33,492 nucleotides of DNA from CAYJPA01 sp964371945 (GCA_964371945.1 CAYJPA010000067.1:1-33492), one strand, 5' to 3'. Shown: positions 8,350 through 15,164, numbered from the stretch's first letter. The notes: generated by a model not told the origin, from the letters alone. A program made the numbers and translations.

Positions 8350-9855
8350 ATGATGGCGCGGGCGATTCTTGCAATCGATCAGGGCACGACCTCAAGCCGG
8401 GCAATCGTGTTCGATTCGAACGGTAATCCGATCTCGTCCGCTCAGGAACCTATCGCGGCGAGTTACCCGATGCCCGGCTGGGTCAACCAAGACGCGCTTG
8501 AGATCTGGAGCGTCACGCTCGACGTCGCACGGCAGGCGATCTCGCAAGCAGGACTCAAATCCAACGATATCGCGGGAATAGGTATCGCGAACCAGCGAGA
8601 GACAACGATTCTGTGGGATCGAGCGACCGGAGTACCAGTAGCCCCGGCGATCGTCTGGCAGAGCCGGCAGAGCACGCCTCAGGTGAACGGATTGGTCAAA
8701 CGGGGAATGTCCGCAACTTATCAGCGATTGACCGGGTTGGTGCCGGATGCCTACTTCTCAGCATCGAAGCTCGCCTGGCAGTTCGAGGAATCGCCTGCGC
8801 TACGGCGGCGAGCCGACGCAGGTGAATTGCTATTCGGCACAGTTGACTGTTGGCTGATGTGGAAGCTCTCGGACGGCCGGTCCCACGTGACCGACTATTC
8901 GAATGCATCGCGGACGATGCTCTTTGACATCCGGCAGGGCATCTGGGCGGACGACTTGCTCTCTGATTTGGCAATCCCCAAGAGCATCTTGCCCGCAATC
9001 GTCGAAAACAGCTCGATTCTGTTCGAGTCAGAGCCTTCGCTCTTCGGGGCGCCGATTCCGGTCGCCGGCGTCGCCGGGGATCAACAAGCGGCTCTTTTCG
9101 GGCAAACTTGCTTCCGCACCGGTGAAGCGAAAAACACCTACGGCACTGGCTCATTTCTCCTCATGAACACCGGCCGCAAAGCAGACGTTTCGCGGAGCAA
9201 CCTCTTGACCACCATTGCGTGGGGAATCGGCGGCGAATTGACCTATGCACTCGAAGGAGCCGTCTTCGTAACAGGTTCGGCGGTGCAATGGCTGAGGGAC
9301 GGTCTTGGGATCATCAAGCAATCGTCCGACGTCGAATCCCTTGCCTCGACTGTTCCCGACAGCGGCGGAGTCGCTTTCGTGCCGGCGTTAACGGGCCTTG
9401 GGGCGCCGCATTGGGACCAGGACGCGCGTGGAACGATTGTAGGGATCACGCGCGGAACGACTTCAGCGCACCTGGCCAGAGCGACGCTCGAAGCGATTGC
9501 ATTGCAAACGCGTGATGTGCTTGATGCGATGGCGACCGATTCAGGTATCAAACTAACCGAGTTGAAAGTTGACGGCGGCGCGGCACGCAATGACCTGCTG
9601 ATGCAAATTCAAGCGGATGTGCTCGGCGTGCCAGTCGTGCGGCCGAAGATGACCGAAACGACCGCGTTGGGCGCCGCGTATCTCGCGGGTCTAGCAACAG
9701 GAGTCTGGGCAAATCAAAACGAAGTTCAACAACATTGGCAGATCGACCGGAGATTCGAGCCAGCCGTTACCGAGCGCGATCGCGATCGACTCTACAATCG
9801 ATGGCAAAATGCGGTTCAGCGGTCTCGCAGCTGGGCGTCGGACGAATTCGTTTGA
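8350..9855 (+). CDS. glpK: glycerol kinase
   Basis: A 501-aa FGGY-family kinase that phosphorylates glycerol to sn-glycerol 3-phosphate in the cytosol. The N-terminal phosphate loop 'AIDQGTTSSRAIVFD' and the glycerol-binding residues R83-E84 in 'NQRET' and D244 in 'AGDQQAALFGQ' match GlpK rather than xylulose or gluconate kinases. 'NTYGTGSFLLMNTG' and 'VDGGAARNDLLMQIQADVLG' are the ATP-side motifs. Two adjacent ATGs (8350, 8353) follow AGAGG at 8341-8345; the second gives the better spacing of 7 nt. No glycerol facilitator or glycerol-3-phosphate dehydrogenase gene lies beside it. Its last 40 bp overlap the 3' end of the convergent membrane-protein gene. Confidence 0.96.
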   Translation: MMARAILAIDQGTTSSRAIVFDSNGNPISSAQEPIAASYPMPGWVNQDALEIWSVTLDVARQAISQAGLKSNDIAGIGIANQRETTILWDRATGVPVAPAIVWQSRQSTPQVNGLVKRGMSATYQRLTGLVPDAYFSASKLAWQFEESPALRRRADAGELLFGTVDCWLMWKLSDGRSHVTDYSNASRTMLFDIRQGIWADDLLSDLAIPKSILPAIVENSSILFESEPSLFGAPIPVAGVAGDQQAALFGQTCFRTGEAKNTYGTGSFLLMNTGRKADVSRSNLLTTIAWGIGGELTYALEGAVFVTGSAVQWLRDGLGIIKQSSDVESLASTVPDSGGVAFVPALTGLGAPHWDQDARGTIVGITRGTTSAHLARATLEAIALQTRDVLDAMATDSGIKLTELKVDGGAARNDLLMQIQADVLGVPVVRPKMTETTALGAAYLAGLATGVWANQNEVQQHWQIDRRFEPAVTERDRDRLYNRWQNAVQRSRSWASDEFV

Positions 9856-10820
9856 AGCGGTGATGGTTCGATAAGATCGACCGCCCCTATTGCTGATTTC
9901 GATCGTCCTGGCAGCTGAAGCGACAGGCCCTTCAGCGATTCCGCCGCCTGCGCGTAAAAATCTCGGAGCTGCTCTCTGGACGCTTTCTTCCCGAAGCGGT
10001 AGTAGAACCCGGCGCCGCAGCCGGCCGCGATCGTACCCGTATAAGCGATCGCAACCTTCGGCAGCGTTCCGGCCATCAGCGGAACGAACGCGGCGGCTTC
10101 ACGCGCAAGCGTTCGCCACGCGAACCCAACACCGACGACCGGTGAAATCTCTCGCATGATCGCCCAGTGATCGTGGAGATCGCGGCCGTGAATCGCCGCC
10201 AGCTTGTAAACCATCATGACCTGGTTTTTGGTCAGCACGAAGAAATCCGCGCCGACCGCGGCAAACGTTCCAAGGATGGGAATCGCGGCTGGAATGTTCG
10301 AAACCAGTGCGAATTGAGCGTTCACGCGCGCGGTTTCATTGATCACCGATTTTGTCGCCGCAGCGCGAAACGCGGGAAACCAGCGGCCGAGCGCGGGCGC
10401 GAAATCGGGTAGCGTGCCCGCGATTCGCTCCCGCAAATCCGAGGCCCACCTCTCCCGATCACCCTCGATCGATGAAAGATCGAAAACCTTGACGCCGCCC
10501 ATGCCGGATCGTTCGCGAGCCTTGATGAAGGTGTCATTCGAGGCCGGATTGAATATCACGACGGCGTCATAAGCATCGAGACTCCGATTCGAGTTGTCTA
10601 GCGTCCATGTGCTGATCGCTGGACTTGCGTCCAAACCGGTCAAGGCATCACCGATGCTTTGAGCCGCGGTTACATCTGGAGCGACTACTAGAATCCGGGG
10701 GAGTCGTTCGGCTTGCTCCCGCTCCTTTTCGAAGCTCATCTCGCGCATCACGGTCACGAAGTTTCGAACGGTTCCAACCGCCGACAACGCCCCCCGCGGT
10801 GCTGAGGTGATACGTGGCAT
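9816..10820 (-). CDS. hypothetical membrane protein, DUF697-like C-terminal half
   Basis: A 334-aa protein. The N-terminal half (about 40-130) looks like a small alpha/beta domain ('RILVVAPDVTAAQSIGDALTG', 'YDAVVIFNPAS'), without a Walker A motif. The C-terminal half has hydrophobic segments: 'NAQFALVSNIPAAIPILGTFAAVGADFFVLTKNQVMMVYKLAAIHGRDL' and 'GTLPKVAIAYTGTIAAGCGAGFYY'. The latter pattern resembles the YcjF/DUF697 group of GTPase-associated membrane proteins, but I am not sure of this. The start is the ATG at 10820 with AGGAG six nt upstream; a TTG three bases earlier is a worse choice. Its 3' end overlaps the glpK 3' end by 40 bp. The role is unknown. Confidence 0.72.
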   Translation of the reverse strand: MPRITSAPRGALSAVGTVRNFVTVMREMSFEKEREQAERLPRILVVAPDVTAAQSIGDALTGLDASPAISTWTLDNSNRSLDAYDAVVIFNPASNDTFIKARERSGMGGVKVFDLSSIEGDRERWASDLRERIAGTLPDFAPALGRWFPAFRAAATKSVINETARVNAQFALVSNIPAAIPILGTFAAVGADFFVLTKNQVMMVYKLAAIHGRDLHDHWAIMREISPVVGVGFAWRTLAREAAAFVPLMAGTLPKVAIAYTGTIAAGCGAGFYYRFGKKASREQLRDFYAQAAESLKGLSLQLPGRSKSAIGAVDLIEPSPLQTNSSDAQLRDR

Positions 10821-10823
10821 CAA

Positions 10824-11036
10824 CTACTCCTGACGGTTTTCCGCGAGCAGAAAGTCACAGACTCGAACCAGCATTGGAACCCCCAGCATCATTCCCGGAA
10901 CTGAAACGAGGAGGGCCGCACGGTTTGCGGGTACCCTAAAGAGCGCACGACCGATGCCATGACCAACTGACGGCTCAAAGGCGCACCGCTGACACCGCGG
11001 CGATACTCGCCGCTGATCCCACCGACCACACGACAC
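10824..11036 (-). CDS. doubtful small ORF between mdh and the membrane-protein gene
   Basis: An open frame of up to 70 codons starting with GTG 18 bp after the mdh stop; its stop codon TAG forms part of the ribosome-binding site of the next gene (AGGAGTAG). The C-terminal half has a hydrophobic run, 'ALLVSVPGMMLGVPMLVRV', so a short membrane peptide translationally coupled to the next gene is conceivable. There is no clear ribosome-binding site, and the first half has the composition of random frame. It also covers a 7-bp stem with a 3-nt loop (10997-11013). It may simply be untranslated spacer. If it is not a gene, the 10821-11054 interval holds only that stem-loop. Confidence 0.22.
   Translation of the reverse strand: MSCGRWDQRRVSPRCQRCAFEPSVGHGIGRALFRVPANRAALLVSVPGMMLGVPMLVRVCDFLLAENRQE
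10997..11013 (-). other. stem-loop downstream of mdh
   Basis: Perfect GCGGCGA/TCGCCGC arms around a 3-nt loop, about 40 bp after the mdh stop. There is no U run, so it is more likely an mRNA 3' stabiliser or a Rho-type end than an intrinsic terminator. Confidence 0.35.
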
Positions 11037-11054
11037 TGAACGATCGCAACCGGC

Positions 11055-12017
11055 TTAAGAAGCGGGCGCGGACTTGATCGACGACATCGCGGCGACCAAA
11101 TCCTTCACCGTATTGGACGATTTGTGAAGCGCGGCGCTTTCGGCGTCAGTCAGATTCAATTCAACGATCTGCTCGACGCCCGTTGAACCGAGTTTCACCG
11201 GCACACCGACATAGAGGTTGTCGATTCCGTATTCACCCTGGAGCAGAACGCTGCAGGGAAGCACTCGTTTCTTGTCGAGCACGATCGAATCGACCATTTC
11301 GACCGCGGACATCCCTGGCGCGTAGTACGCGCTTCCGGTCTTGAGTAGTCCCACCAGCTCGGCGCCGCCATTGGCGGTTCGAGTTTCGATCGCGGTCAGG
11401 CGCTCCGACGAGATCAGCTCCGGGATGGGAATGCCGTTTACGGTCGAATAGCGGGAAAGCGGCACCATCGTGTCCCCATGTCCGCCGAGCACCATCGCGC
11501 TGACGTCCTGAACAGAAACTTCAAGCTCCATCGCGATAAAGGCGCGGAATCGAGCCGAATCGAGTACGCCGGCCATACCGACCACCCGATCCCGCGGGAA
11601 ACCAGCGATGTCGTACGCGACATGGCACATGGCGTCGAGCGGATTCGACACGACGATCAGCACCGCGTTGGGCGACCCGGCGACGACCTGGCTGGTGACG
11701 GACTCGACGATACCCATGTTCGTGCGGAGTAGATCGTCCCGGCTCATGCCAGGTTTACGAGCGATGCCGGATGTGATGACCACGACGTCGGAACCGGCAG
11801 TTTCCTCGTACGAATTGGCGCCGGTAATCTTGGTGTCGAAGCCGAGCAATGTGCCCATCTGCATCAAGTCGAGCGCTTTGCCCTGCGGCAAGCCCTCGAC
11901 GATGTCGACCAGGACGATATCGGCGTAGTCTCGGAGCGCGAGCATTTGGGCGACCGTGCCGCCCACCATTCCGGCACCGATTACTGTTACTTTTCGTCGC
12001 CCAAGCGTTCGCGCCAT
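11055..12017 (-). CDS. mdh: malate dehydrogenase (LDH-like type)
   Basis: A 320-aa NAD-dependent malate dehydrogenase interconverting malate and oxaloacetate. The Rossmann motif is GAGMVGGT (14-21), and D38 in 'VLVDI' binds the adenosine ribose of NAD. Substrate-binding arginines are R87 and R93 in 'ARKPGMSRDD', and R156; the catalytic pair is D153 and H180 ('LGGHGDTMVPL'). Arginine at the specificity position 87 indicates malate rather than lactate dehydrogenase (LDHs have Gln there). The ATG at 12017 is chosen because the upstream extension is not family-like. AAGGAG lies 11 nt before it, and a strong palindrome lies just upstream of that. The gene is divergent from larA. Confidence 0.95.
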   Translation of the reverse strand: MARTLGRRKVTVIGAGMVGGTVAQMLALRDYADIVLVDIVEGLPQGKALDLMQMGTLLGFDTKITGANSYEETAGSDVVVITSGIARKPGMSRDDLLRTNMGIVESVTSQVVAGSPNAVLIVVSNPLDAMCHVAYDIAGFPRDRVVGMAGVLDSARFRAFIAMELEVSVQDVSAMVLGGHGDTMVPLSRYSTVNGIPIPELISSERLTAIETRTANGGAELVGLLKTGSAYYAPGMSAVEMVDSIVLDKKRVLPCSVLLQGEYGIDNLYVGVPVKLGSTGVEQIVELNLTDAESAALHKSSNTVKDLVAAMSSIKSAPAS

Positions 12018-12038
12018 GACCGTGAATTCTCCTTGTAT

Positions 12039-12057
12039 CCGGCCGTGCCACGGCCGG
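12039..12057 (-). promoter_or_regulatory. 19-bp perfect palindrome in the mdh leader
   Basis: CCGGCCGTG and CACGGCCGG surround a single central base, 3 bp upstream of the CAAGGAG ribosome-binding site of mdh. As RNA it makes a 7-bp GC-rich hairpin with a 5-nt loop; as DNA it could be a dimeric operator. A TATACT box on the minus strand (12111-12106) may be the -10 of mdh, but there is no matching -35. Confidence 0.5.
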
Positions 12058-12171
12058 TTGTCATTCCGTGGATCGCCTTTGAGAGCGTCCAAAAAGCACC
12101 GTGATAGTATAGGCCCCCTTCTTTGCCCGCGGGTTGGGCGTTCACCTGTGCATTCACGACCGGAGTCAGGA

Positions 12172-13494
12172 ATGGACTCGAAACTCGATCAATTTGAGGT
12201 TCCGTTCGGTTCAGGAACGATCGCCTTTGTGCTGCCCGTGGGCGTTATCGGGTCGATCGCGAAGTCGAAGCAGGCGGAGCCTCTTGCCAATCCAATTGCG
12301 GCGGCGCGGACGTCGATCGAATCGCCGATTGGATGTAGACGGCTTGCCGAGTTGGCGTCCGGGAAGCGGAGCGCGTGCATTGCGGTGACGGATGCCACCC
12401 GCAACTGCCCCGACCATCTCCTGGTGCCGCCGATGCTGGCGGAGCTAGAGGCGGCTGGAGTTCCTGACAACGGAATCACGATTCTTGTGGCGGTCGGCAC
12501 CCATCGCGCCAGCACTGAAGCCGAGAAGCGAGCCAAGCTAGGAGGCACGATTGTCGACCGATACCGTGTGATCGACCACGATGCGGCGAATCCCGACGAG
12601 CTCGTGAAGGTCGCGGACGGTCCAGGCGGGGTACCGTTTCTGTTGAACCGAACCGCCGTCGAGGCGGAGATCCTGCTGGCGACCGGACGTGTTGAGCCCC
12701 ACCAGTACGCCGGTTTCAGCGGCGGCGGTAAAACGGTCGCGATCGGGTGCGCGAGCGACGCGATCATCGCTTATACCCATGGACCGGCGATGCTCGATCT
12801 GCCCGGCACACGGCTGGCCAGATTGGTTGGCAATCCGTTTCAGGCCGCGGTGCGCGACGTCGCGAGAGCCGCGAAGCTCGCGTTCGTGGCCAACATCGTG
12901 ATGGACGACGACGACAACGTGATCGCGATCGGGTATGGCGCTCCCGAGGCGGTGCAGGATAACCTCGCGCGGATCGCGTCGGCCATCTATACGGTTCCGA
13001 TTCCCGCACAGGTCGATATCGCGGTCGCGGGCGTCGGGTATCCGAAGGATGTCAATCTCTATCAGGCGAGCCGGGCGGCGAGTTATCTCCAGTACGGACC
13101 GGTGCCGGTGGTGCGCAAGGGAGGGGTGATCATCATTCCGGCGGGATGTCCAGAAGGCGCGGGGGAGGGCGCCGGTGAGCAGCGTTTTCTCAGGGCGATG
13201 CAGGTCCCCGGCGGCATCCATGCCGTGATCGATGGCGCGCGAAAGAACGGGATCAAACCGGGCGAACAGCGCGCCTATATTATGGCGTCGGTGCTGGCGG
13301 ATGTGACGGTGATCGTGGCCGGAACCGTGTGTCCGGAGGAGACCGCCGCGGTTGGCTTTTTGCCGGTGGCGAACATCGAAAGCGCGCTCAAAGCGGCGGT
13401 CAGTATTGTCGGAACACCCTCGCGAGTGCTTGTGGTTCCACATGCGCTGTTGACGCTTCCGATCGTGCAGAATTCAGCAGCCGTGAGGGAGTGA
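12172..13494 (+). CDS. larA: LarA-family nickel-pincer racemase/epimerase
   Basis: A 440-aa protein of the lactate racemase (LarA, DUF2088) family, cytosolic enzymes that use a nickel-pincer nucleotide (NPN) cofactor covalently tied to a lysine. H111 ('VGTHR'), H177 and K187 ('EPHQYAGFSGGGK') and H203 ('YTH') reproduce the 108/174/184/200 spacing of the Lactiplantibacillus LarA active site, and 'TDATRN' (R77) fits the substrate arginine region. Family members act on lactate, malate or other 2-hydroxy acids, so the substrate is open. Divergence from malate dehydrogenase makes malate worth testing. No cofactor-synthesis genes (larB, larC, larE) are in the window. The ATG at 12172 has GGAG six nt upstream; a longer in-frame extension to 11956 overlaps mdh and is rejected. 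Confidence 0.88.
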   Translation: MDSKLDQFEVPFGSGTIAFVLPVGVIGSIAKSKQAEPLANPIAAARTSIESPIGCRRLAELASGKRSACIAVTDATRNCPDHLLVPPMLAELEAAGVPDNGITILVAVGTHRASTEAEKRAKLGGTIVDRYRVIDHDAANPDELVKVADGPGGVPFLLNRTAVEAEILLATGRVEPHQYAGFSGGGKTVAIGCASDAIIAYTHGPAMLDLPGTRLARLVGNPFQAAVRDVARAAKLAFVANIVMDDDDNVIAIGYGAPEAVQDNLARIASAIYTVPIPAQVDIAVAGVGYPKDVNLYQASRAASYLQYGPVPVVRKGGVIIIPAGCPEGAGEGAGEQRFLRAMQVPGGIHAVIDGARKNGIKPGEQRAYIMASVLADVTVIVAGTVCPEETAAVGFLPVANIESALKAAVSIVGTPSRVLVVPHALLTLPIVQNSAAVRE

Positions 13495-13519
13495 GGACCG
13501 TTGAGCCGCGCAACCTTCG

Positions 13520-13548
13520 TTGACGAACGGAGACGGGATACCTATAAT
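13520..13548 (+). promoter_or_regulatory. strong promoter of the tRNA cluster
   Basis: TTGACG (13520-13525), a 17-nt spacer, and a perfect TATAAT (13543-13548). Transcription would start near 13555, about 15 nt before the mature tRNA-Leu. It lies right after the larA stop. Confidence 0.85.
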
Positions 13549-13569
13549 CGCAGCCGCTGAGAGGCACCT

Positions 13570-13653
13570 GCCCAGGTGGCGGAATTGGCAGACGCGCTAG
13601 CTTGAGGGGCTAGTGACCTTACGGTCGTGGGGGTTCAAATCCCTTTCTGGGCA
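13570..13653 (+). tRNA. tRNA-Leu (anticodon GAG)
   Basis: The 84-nt gene has a 7-bp acceptor stem GCCCAGG/TCTGGGC, an anticodon stem CTAGC/GCTAG with loop TTGAGGG (anticodon GAG at 13604-13606), a long class II variable arm, and T-loop TTCAAAT. CCA is not encoded. It reads CUC and CUU. Confidence 0.97.
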
Positions 13654-13670
13654 CCGCATGAACGGACCTC

Positions 13671-13747
13671 GGGCGATTAGCTCAGCTGGTCAGAGCGCCA
13701 CGTTTACACCGTGGATGTCAGAGGTTCGAACCCTCTATCGCCCACCA
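13671..13747 (+). tRNA. tRNA-Val (anticodon UAC)
   Basis: Acceptor GGGCGAT/ATCGCCC, anticodon stem CCACG/CGTGG with loop TTTACAC (anticodon TAC), and T-loop TTCGAAC. The 3' CCA is encoded (13745-13747), unlike in its two neighbours. It reads GUA best. Confidence 0.97.
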
Positions 13748-13772
13748 GAGGCGGCGCCGTTTTTGCCCACCT

Positions 13773-13845
13773 GCCAAGGTAGCTCAGCTGGTAGAGCTCA
13801 CGACTGAAAATCGTGCGGTCGGCGGTTCGAGTCCGCCCCTTGGCA
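13773..13845 (+). tRNA. tRNA-Phe (anticodon GAA)
   Basis: Acceptor GCCAAGG/CCTTGGC, D-stem GCTC/GAGC, anticodon stem CACGA/TCGTG with loop CTGAAAA (anticodon GAA), and T-loop TTCGAGT. CCA is not encoded (CCC follows the discriminator A). It is the last of three co-directional tRNAs. Confidence 0.97.
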
Positions 13846-13866
13846 CCCAACGAGCGGCAAGCCGCT

Positions 13867-13920
13867 GGCTGCAAGCTTCAAGCCACAAGCTGCAAGCTTC
13901 AAGCCACAAGCTGCAAGCTT
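13867..13920 (+). repeat. left heptamer repeat array
   Basis: Tandem 7-bp units of the form AGCtgcA / AGCttcA / AGCcacA. Three units make a 21-bp period that occurs about two and a third times. A 6-bp stem AGCGGC/GCCGCT with a 2-nt loop (13853-13866) lies immediately before it, just after tRNA-Phe. It is the inverted partner of the array at 13974-14015. Confidence 0.85.
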
Positions 13921-13938
13921 TTGTCCTACGGCAACGAC

Positions 13939-13965
13939 ATGGCCCACTCAATTCGAGTGGGCCAT
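13939..13965. terminator. central hairpin between the heptamer arrays
   Basis: Perfect 11-bp arms (ATGGCCCACTC and its complement) with loop AATTC. On the plus strand it is followed by ATCATTTCTT, a weak U-rich tail that could end the tRNA transcript. On the minus strand there is no U run, so for the sulfurtransferase mRNA it would be a 3' stabilising hairpin. Confidence 0.55.
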
Positions 13966-13973
13966 CATCATTT

Positions 13974-14015
13974 CTTGCAGCTTGCAGCTTGCAGCTTGCA
14001 GCTTGTAGCTTGGAG
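13974..14015 (-). repeat. right heptamer repeat array
   Basis: Six contiguous 7-bp units: CTTGCAG four times, then CTTGTAG and CTTGGAG. They are the reverse complement of the units in the left array. The last unit abuts the sulfurtransferase stop codon (14016-14018), and a GGAGC/GCTCC stem with loop TACG (14012-14025) encloses that stop. Confidence 0.88.
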
Positions 14016-14903
14016 CTACGGCTCCACCGGCAGATCATGGCGATCGCCCCATTCATTCCAGGAGCCGTCGTAATTGGTGAAGTTGGTGTGGCCGGTACGG
14101 GCAAGGGCGAAGAGCACGCCGGTGGCGGTGACGCCGCCATTGCAGTAGGCGACCACCCGCTCGTCGGGCTTTACGCCGCCTGCTTCAAGGAGCTTGCTCA
14201 GCTCACCGACCGGTTTCCAGGTTCCGTCTTCGCGAACCAGCGATTTCAACGGGATGTTGACCGCGGAGGGGATGTGCCCCCCGCGGCCGTGCCTCCGAAT
14301 TTCGCCGTCGTAGGTTGGCTTGTCGCGAGCGTCGACGATTCTTGTTCCCTCGTTACCGATCGACGAAACGATCTCATCCGGCTCGATGCGTAGCTTGGGG
14401 CGAACGTGAGGGGTGAAAATCGCTCGCTCGAATGAGGGGATGTCGGTCGTCAGCGGCTTCGATTCGGCGGCCCACTTGTTGAAGCCGCCGTCGAGAACCG
14501 CGGTACGATCGTGACCGTAATACCGCATCGCCCACCAGAGCCGGGTAGCGAAATGACCGCCAGTGTGGTCAACGATCACGACATCGGTGTCGTCGCCTAT
14601 CCCCCGCGACTCCATCGCCACCGCGAACGCGGCCGGCGGTGCGATCTGCGCCTTGATCGGGTTCATGAGGTCGACGATATCCTCTGTCCAGTCGACATAA
14701 CTCGCACCCGGGATGTGCCCCGCGTCGTACTCGTCGCGGGCGCCGAGATAGTCTGCCGACTGCAATCCTCCGCCGAGATCTGTTGCCTTGACATATCCGC
14801 GAATGTCGACGATTCGAAGGCCTGGTTCGAGGAGGTGGTCGAGCAGCCAGTCGCTGTCGACAAGGTTGTCCGGAAGTAGGGAAGGTGTAATGGCTGTTTT
14901 CAT
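14016..14903 (-). CDS. two-domain sulfurtransferase (rhodanese / 3-mercaptopyruvate type)
   Basis: A 295-aa protein with two tandem rhodanese domains. Residues about 14-150 form the inactive N-terminal domain ('GHIPGASYVDW' present, but 'VDHTGGHFAT' where the active loop would be). Residues about 170-295 form the active domain, with catalytic C254 in the loop CNGGVTA. That loop resembles the CG-S-GVTA loop of 3-mercaptopyruvate sulfurtransferases more than the CRKGVT loop of thiosulfate-type enzymes. It moves sulfane sulfur to cyanide or thiols. The ATG at 14903 is preceded by GGAG at 9 nt; the in-frame extension to 14966 is not family-like. A palindrome lies in its upstream region, and it is divergent from the ilv promoter. 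Confidence 0.93.
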   Translation of the reverse strand: MKTAITPSLLPDNLVDSDWLLDHLLEPGLRIVDIRGYVKATDLGGGLQSADYLGARDEYDAGHIPGASYVDWTEDIVDLMNPIKAQIAPPAAFAVAMESRGIGDDTDVVIVDHTGGHFATRLWWAMRYYGHDRTAVLDGGFNKWAAESKPLTTDIPSFERAIFTPHVRPKLRIEPDEIVSSIGNEGTRIVDARDKPTYDGEIRRHGRGGHIPSAVNIPLKSLVREDGTWKPVGELSKLLEAGGVKPDERVVAYCNGGVTATGVLFALARTGHTNFTNYDGSWNEWGDRHDLPVEP

Positions 14904-14930
14904 GGATAATTGCTCCAGGTGCTTGCCGGC

Positions 14931-14953
14931 ACGAAACGAGAAATGCGTTTCGT
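14931..14953 (-). promoter_or_regulatory. inverted repeat upstream of the sulfurtransferase gene
   Basis: Perfect 8-bp arms ACGAAACG and CGTTTCGT with a 7-nt spacer; two more GG/CC pairs follow after one mismatch on each side. It sits 28 bp upstream of the start codon and could be an operator or a leader hairpin. It also lies 32 bp from the -35 box of the divergent ilv promoter. Confidence 0.5.
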
Positions 14954-14984
14954 ACCCCTTTAGCATTGATGTAATCGCAGGTGA

Positions 14985-15014
14985 TTGACATCGTCACTGG
15001 TGGAAGCGTATCAT
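14985..15014 (+). promoter_or_regulatory. promoter of the ilv-leu operon
   Basis: A consensus TTGACA (14985-14990), an 18-nt spacer and TATCAT (15009-15014). The start of transcription would be near 15021, giving a leader of about 265 nt before ilvB that contains the leader peptide and terminator. Confidence 0.75.
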
Positions 15015-15074
15015 CCGCCCATCGTGGAATGGCGCACGGAGTCGTGTCGTGATTCCCGTCAGCAGAGAGACATC

Positions 15075-15164
15075 ATGGCGCACTTCGATCTCGTAATTGG
15101 CCTCGTACTTATTACGCTCCCCATTGGGAGCTGTTCGTGTTGTGGAGGCCAAGACCGGGCGTAA
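15075..15164 (+). CDS. ilv operon leader peptide (attenuation peptide)
   Basis: A 29-codon ORF (ATG 15075, TAA 15162) in the untranslated leader of ilvB. Residues 6-17 are LVIGLVLITLPI: nine of twelve are Leu, Val or Ile, the end products of the operon it precedes. Leu codons are CTC, CTC, CTT, CTC; both Val codons are GTA; all three Ile codons are ATT. A short hairpin CTCCC/GGGAG (15117-15130) overlaps the end of the control codons, as a pause hairpin would. Near the end the peptide also has C20, C22 and C23. The ribosome-binding site is weak (AGAGA). The known mechanism for such peptides is that ribosome stalling at hungry codons shifts the RNA to an antiterminator. Confidence 0.85.
   Translation: MAHFDLVIGLVLITLPIGSCSCCGGQDRA

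Noticed and set aside
11956..12171. Upstream extension of larA
   Set aside because: It overlaps mdh on the other strand and lacks a ribosome-binding site. The family start with GGAG at 12162 is better.
12538..13443. Minus-strand open frame of 301 codons across larA
   Set aside because: Shadow of larA, with Arg/His-rich composition and no recognisable domain.
13867..14015. CRISPR-like interpretation of the repeats
   Set aside because: Units are 7 bp with no spacers of constant size, and no cas genes are nearby.
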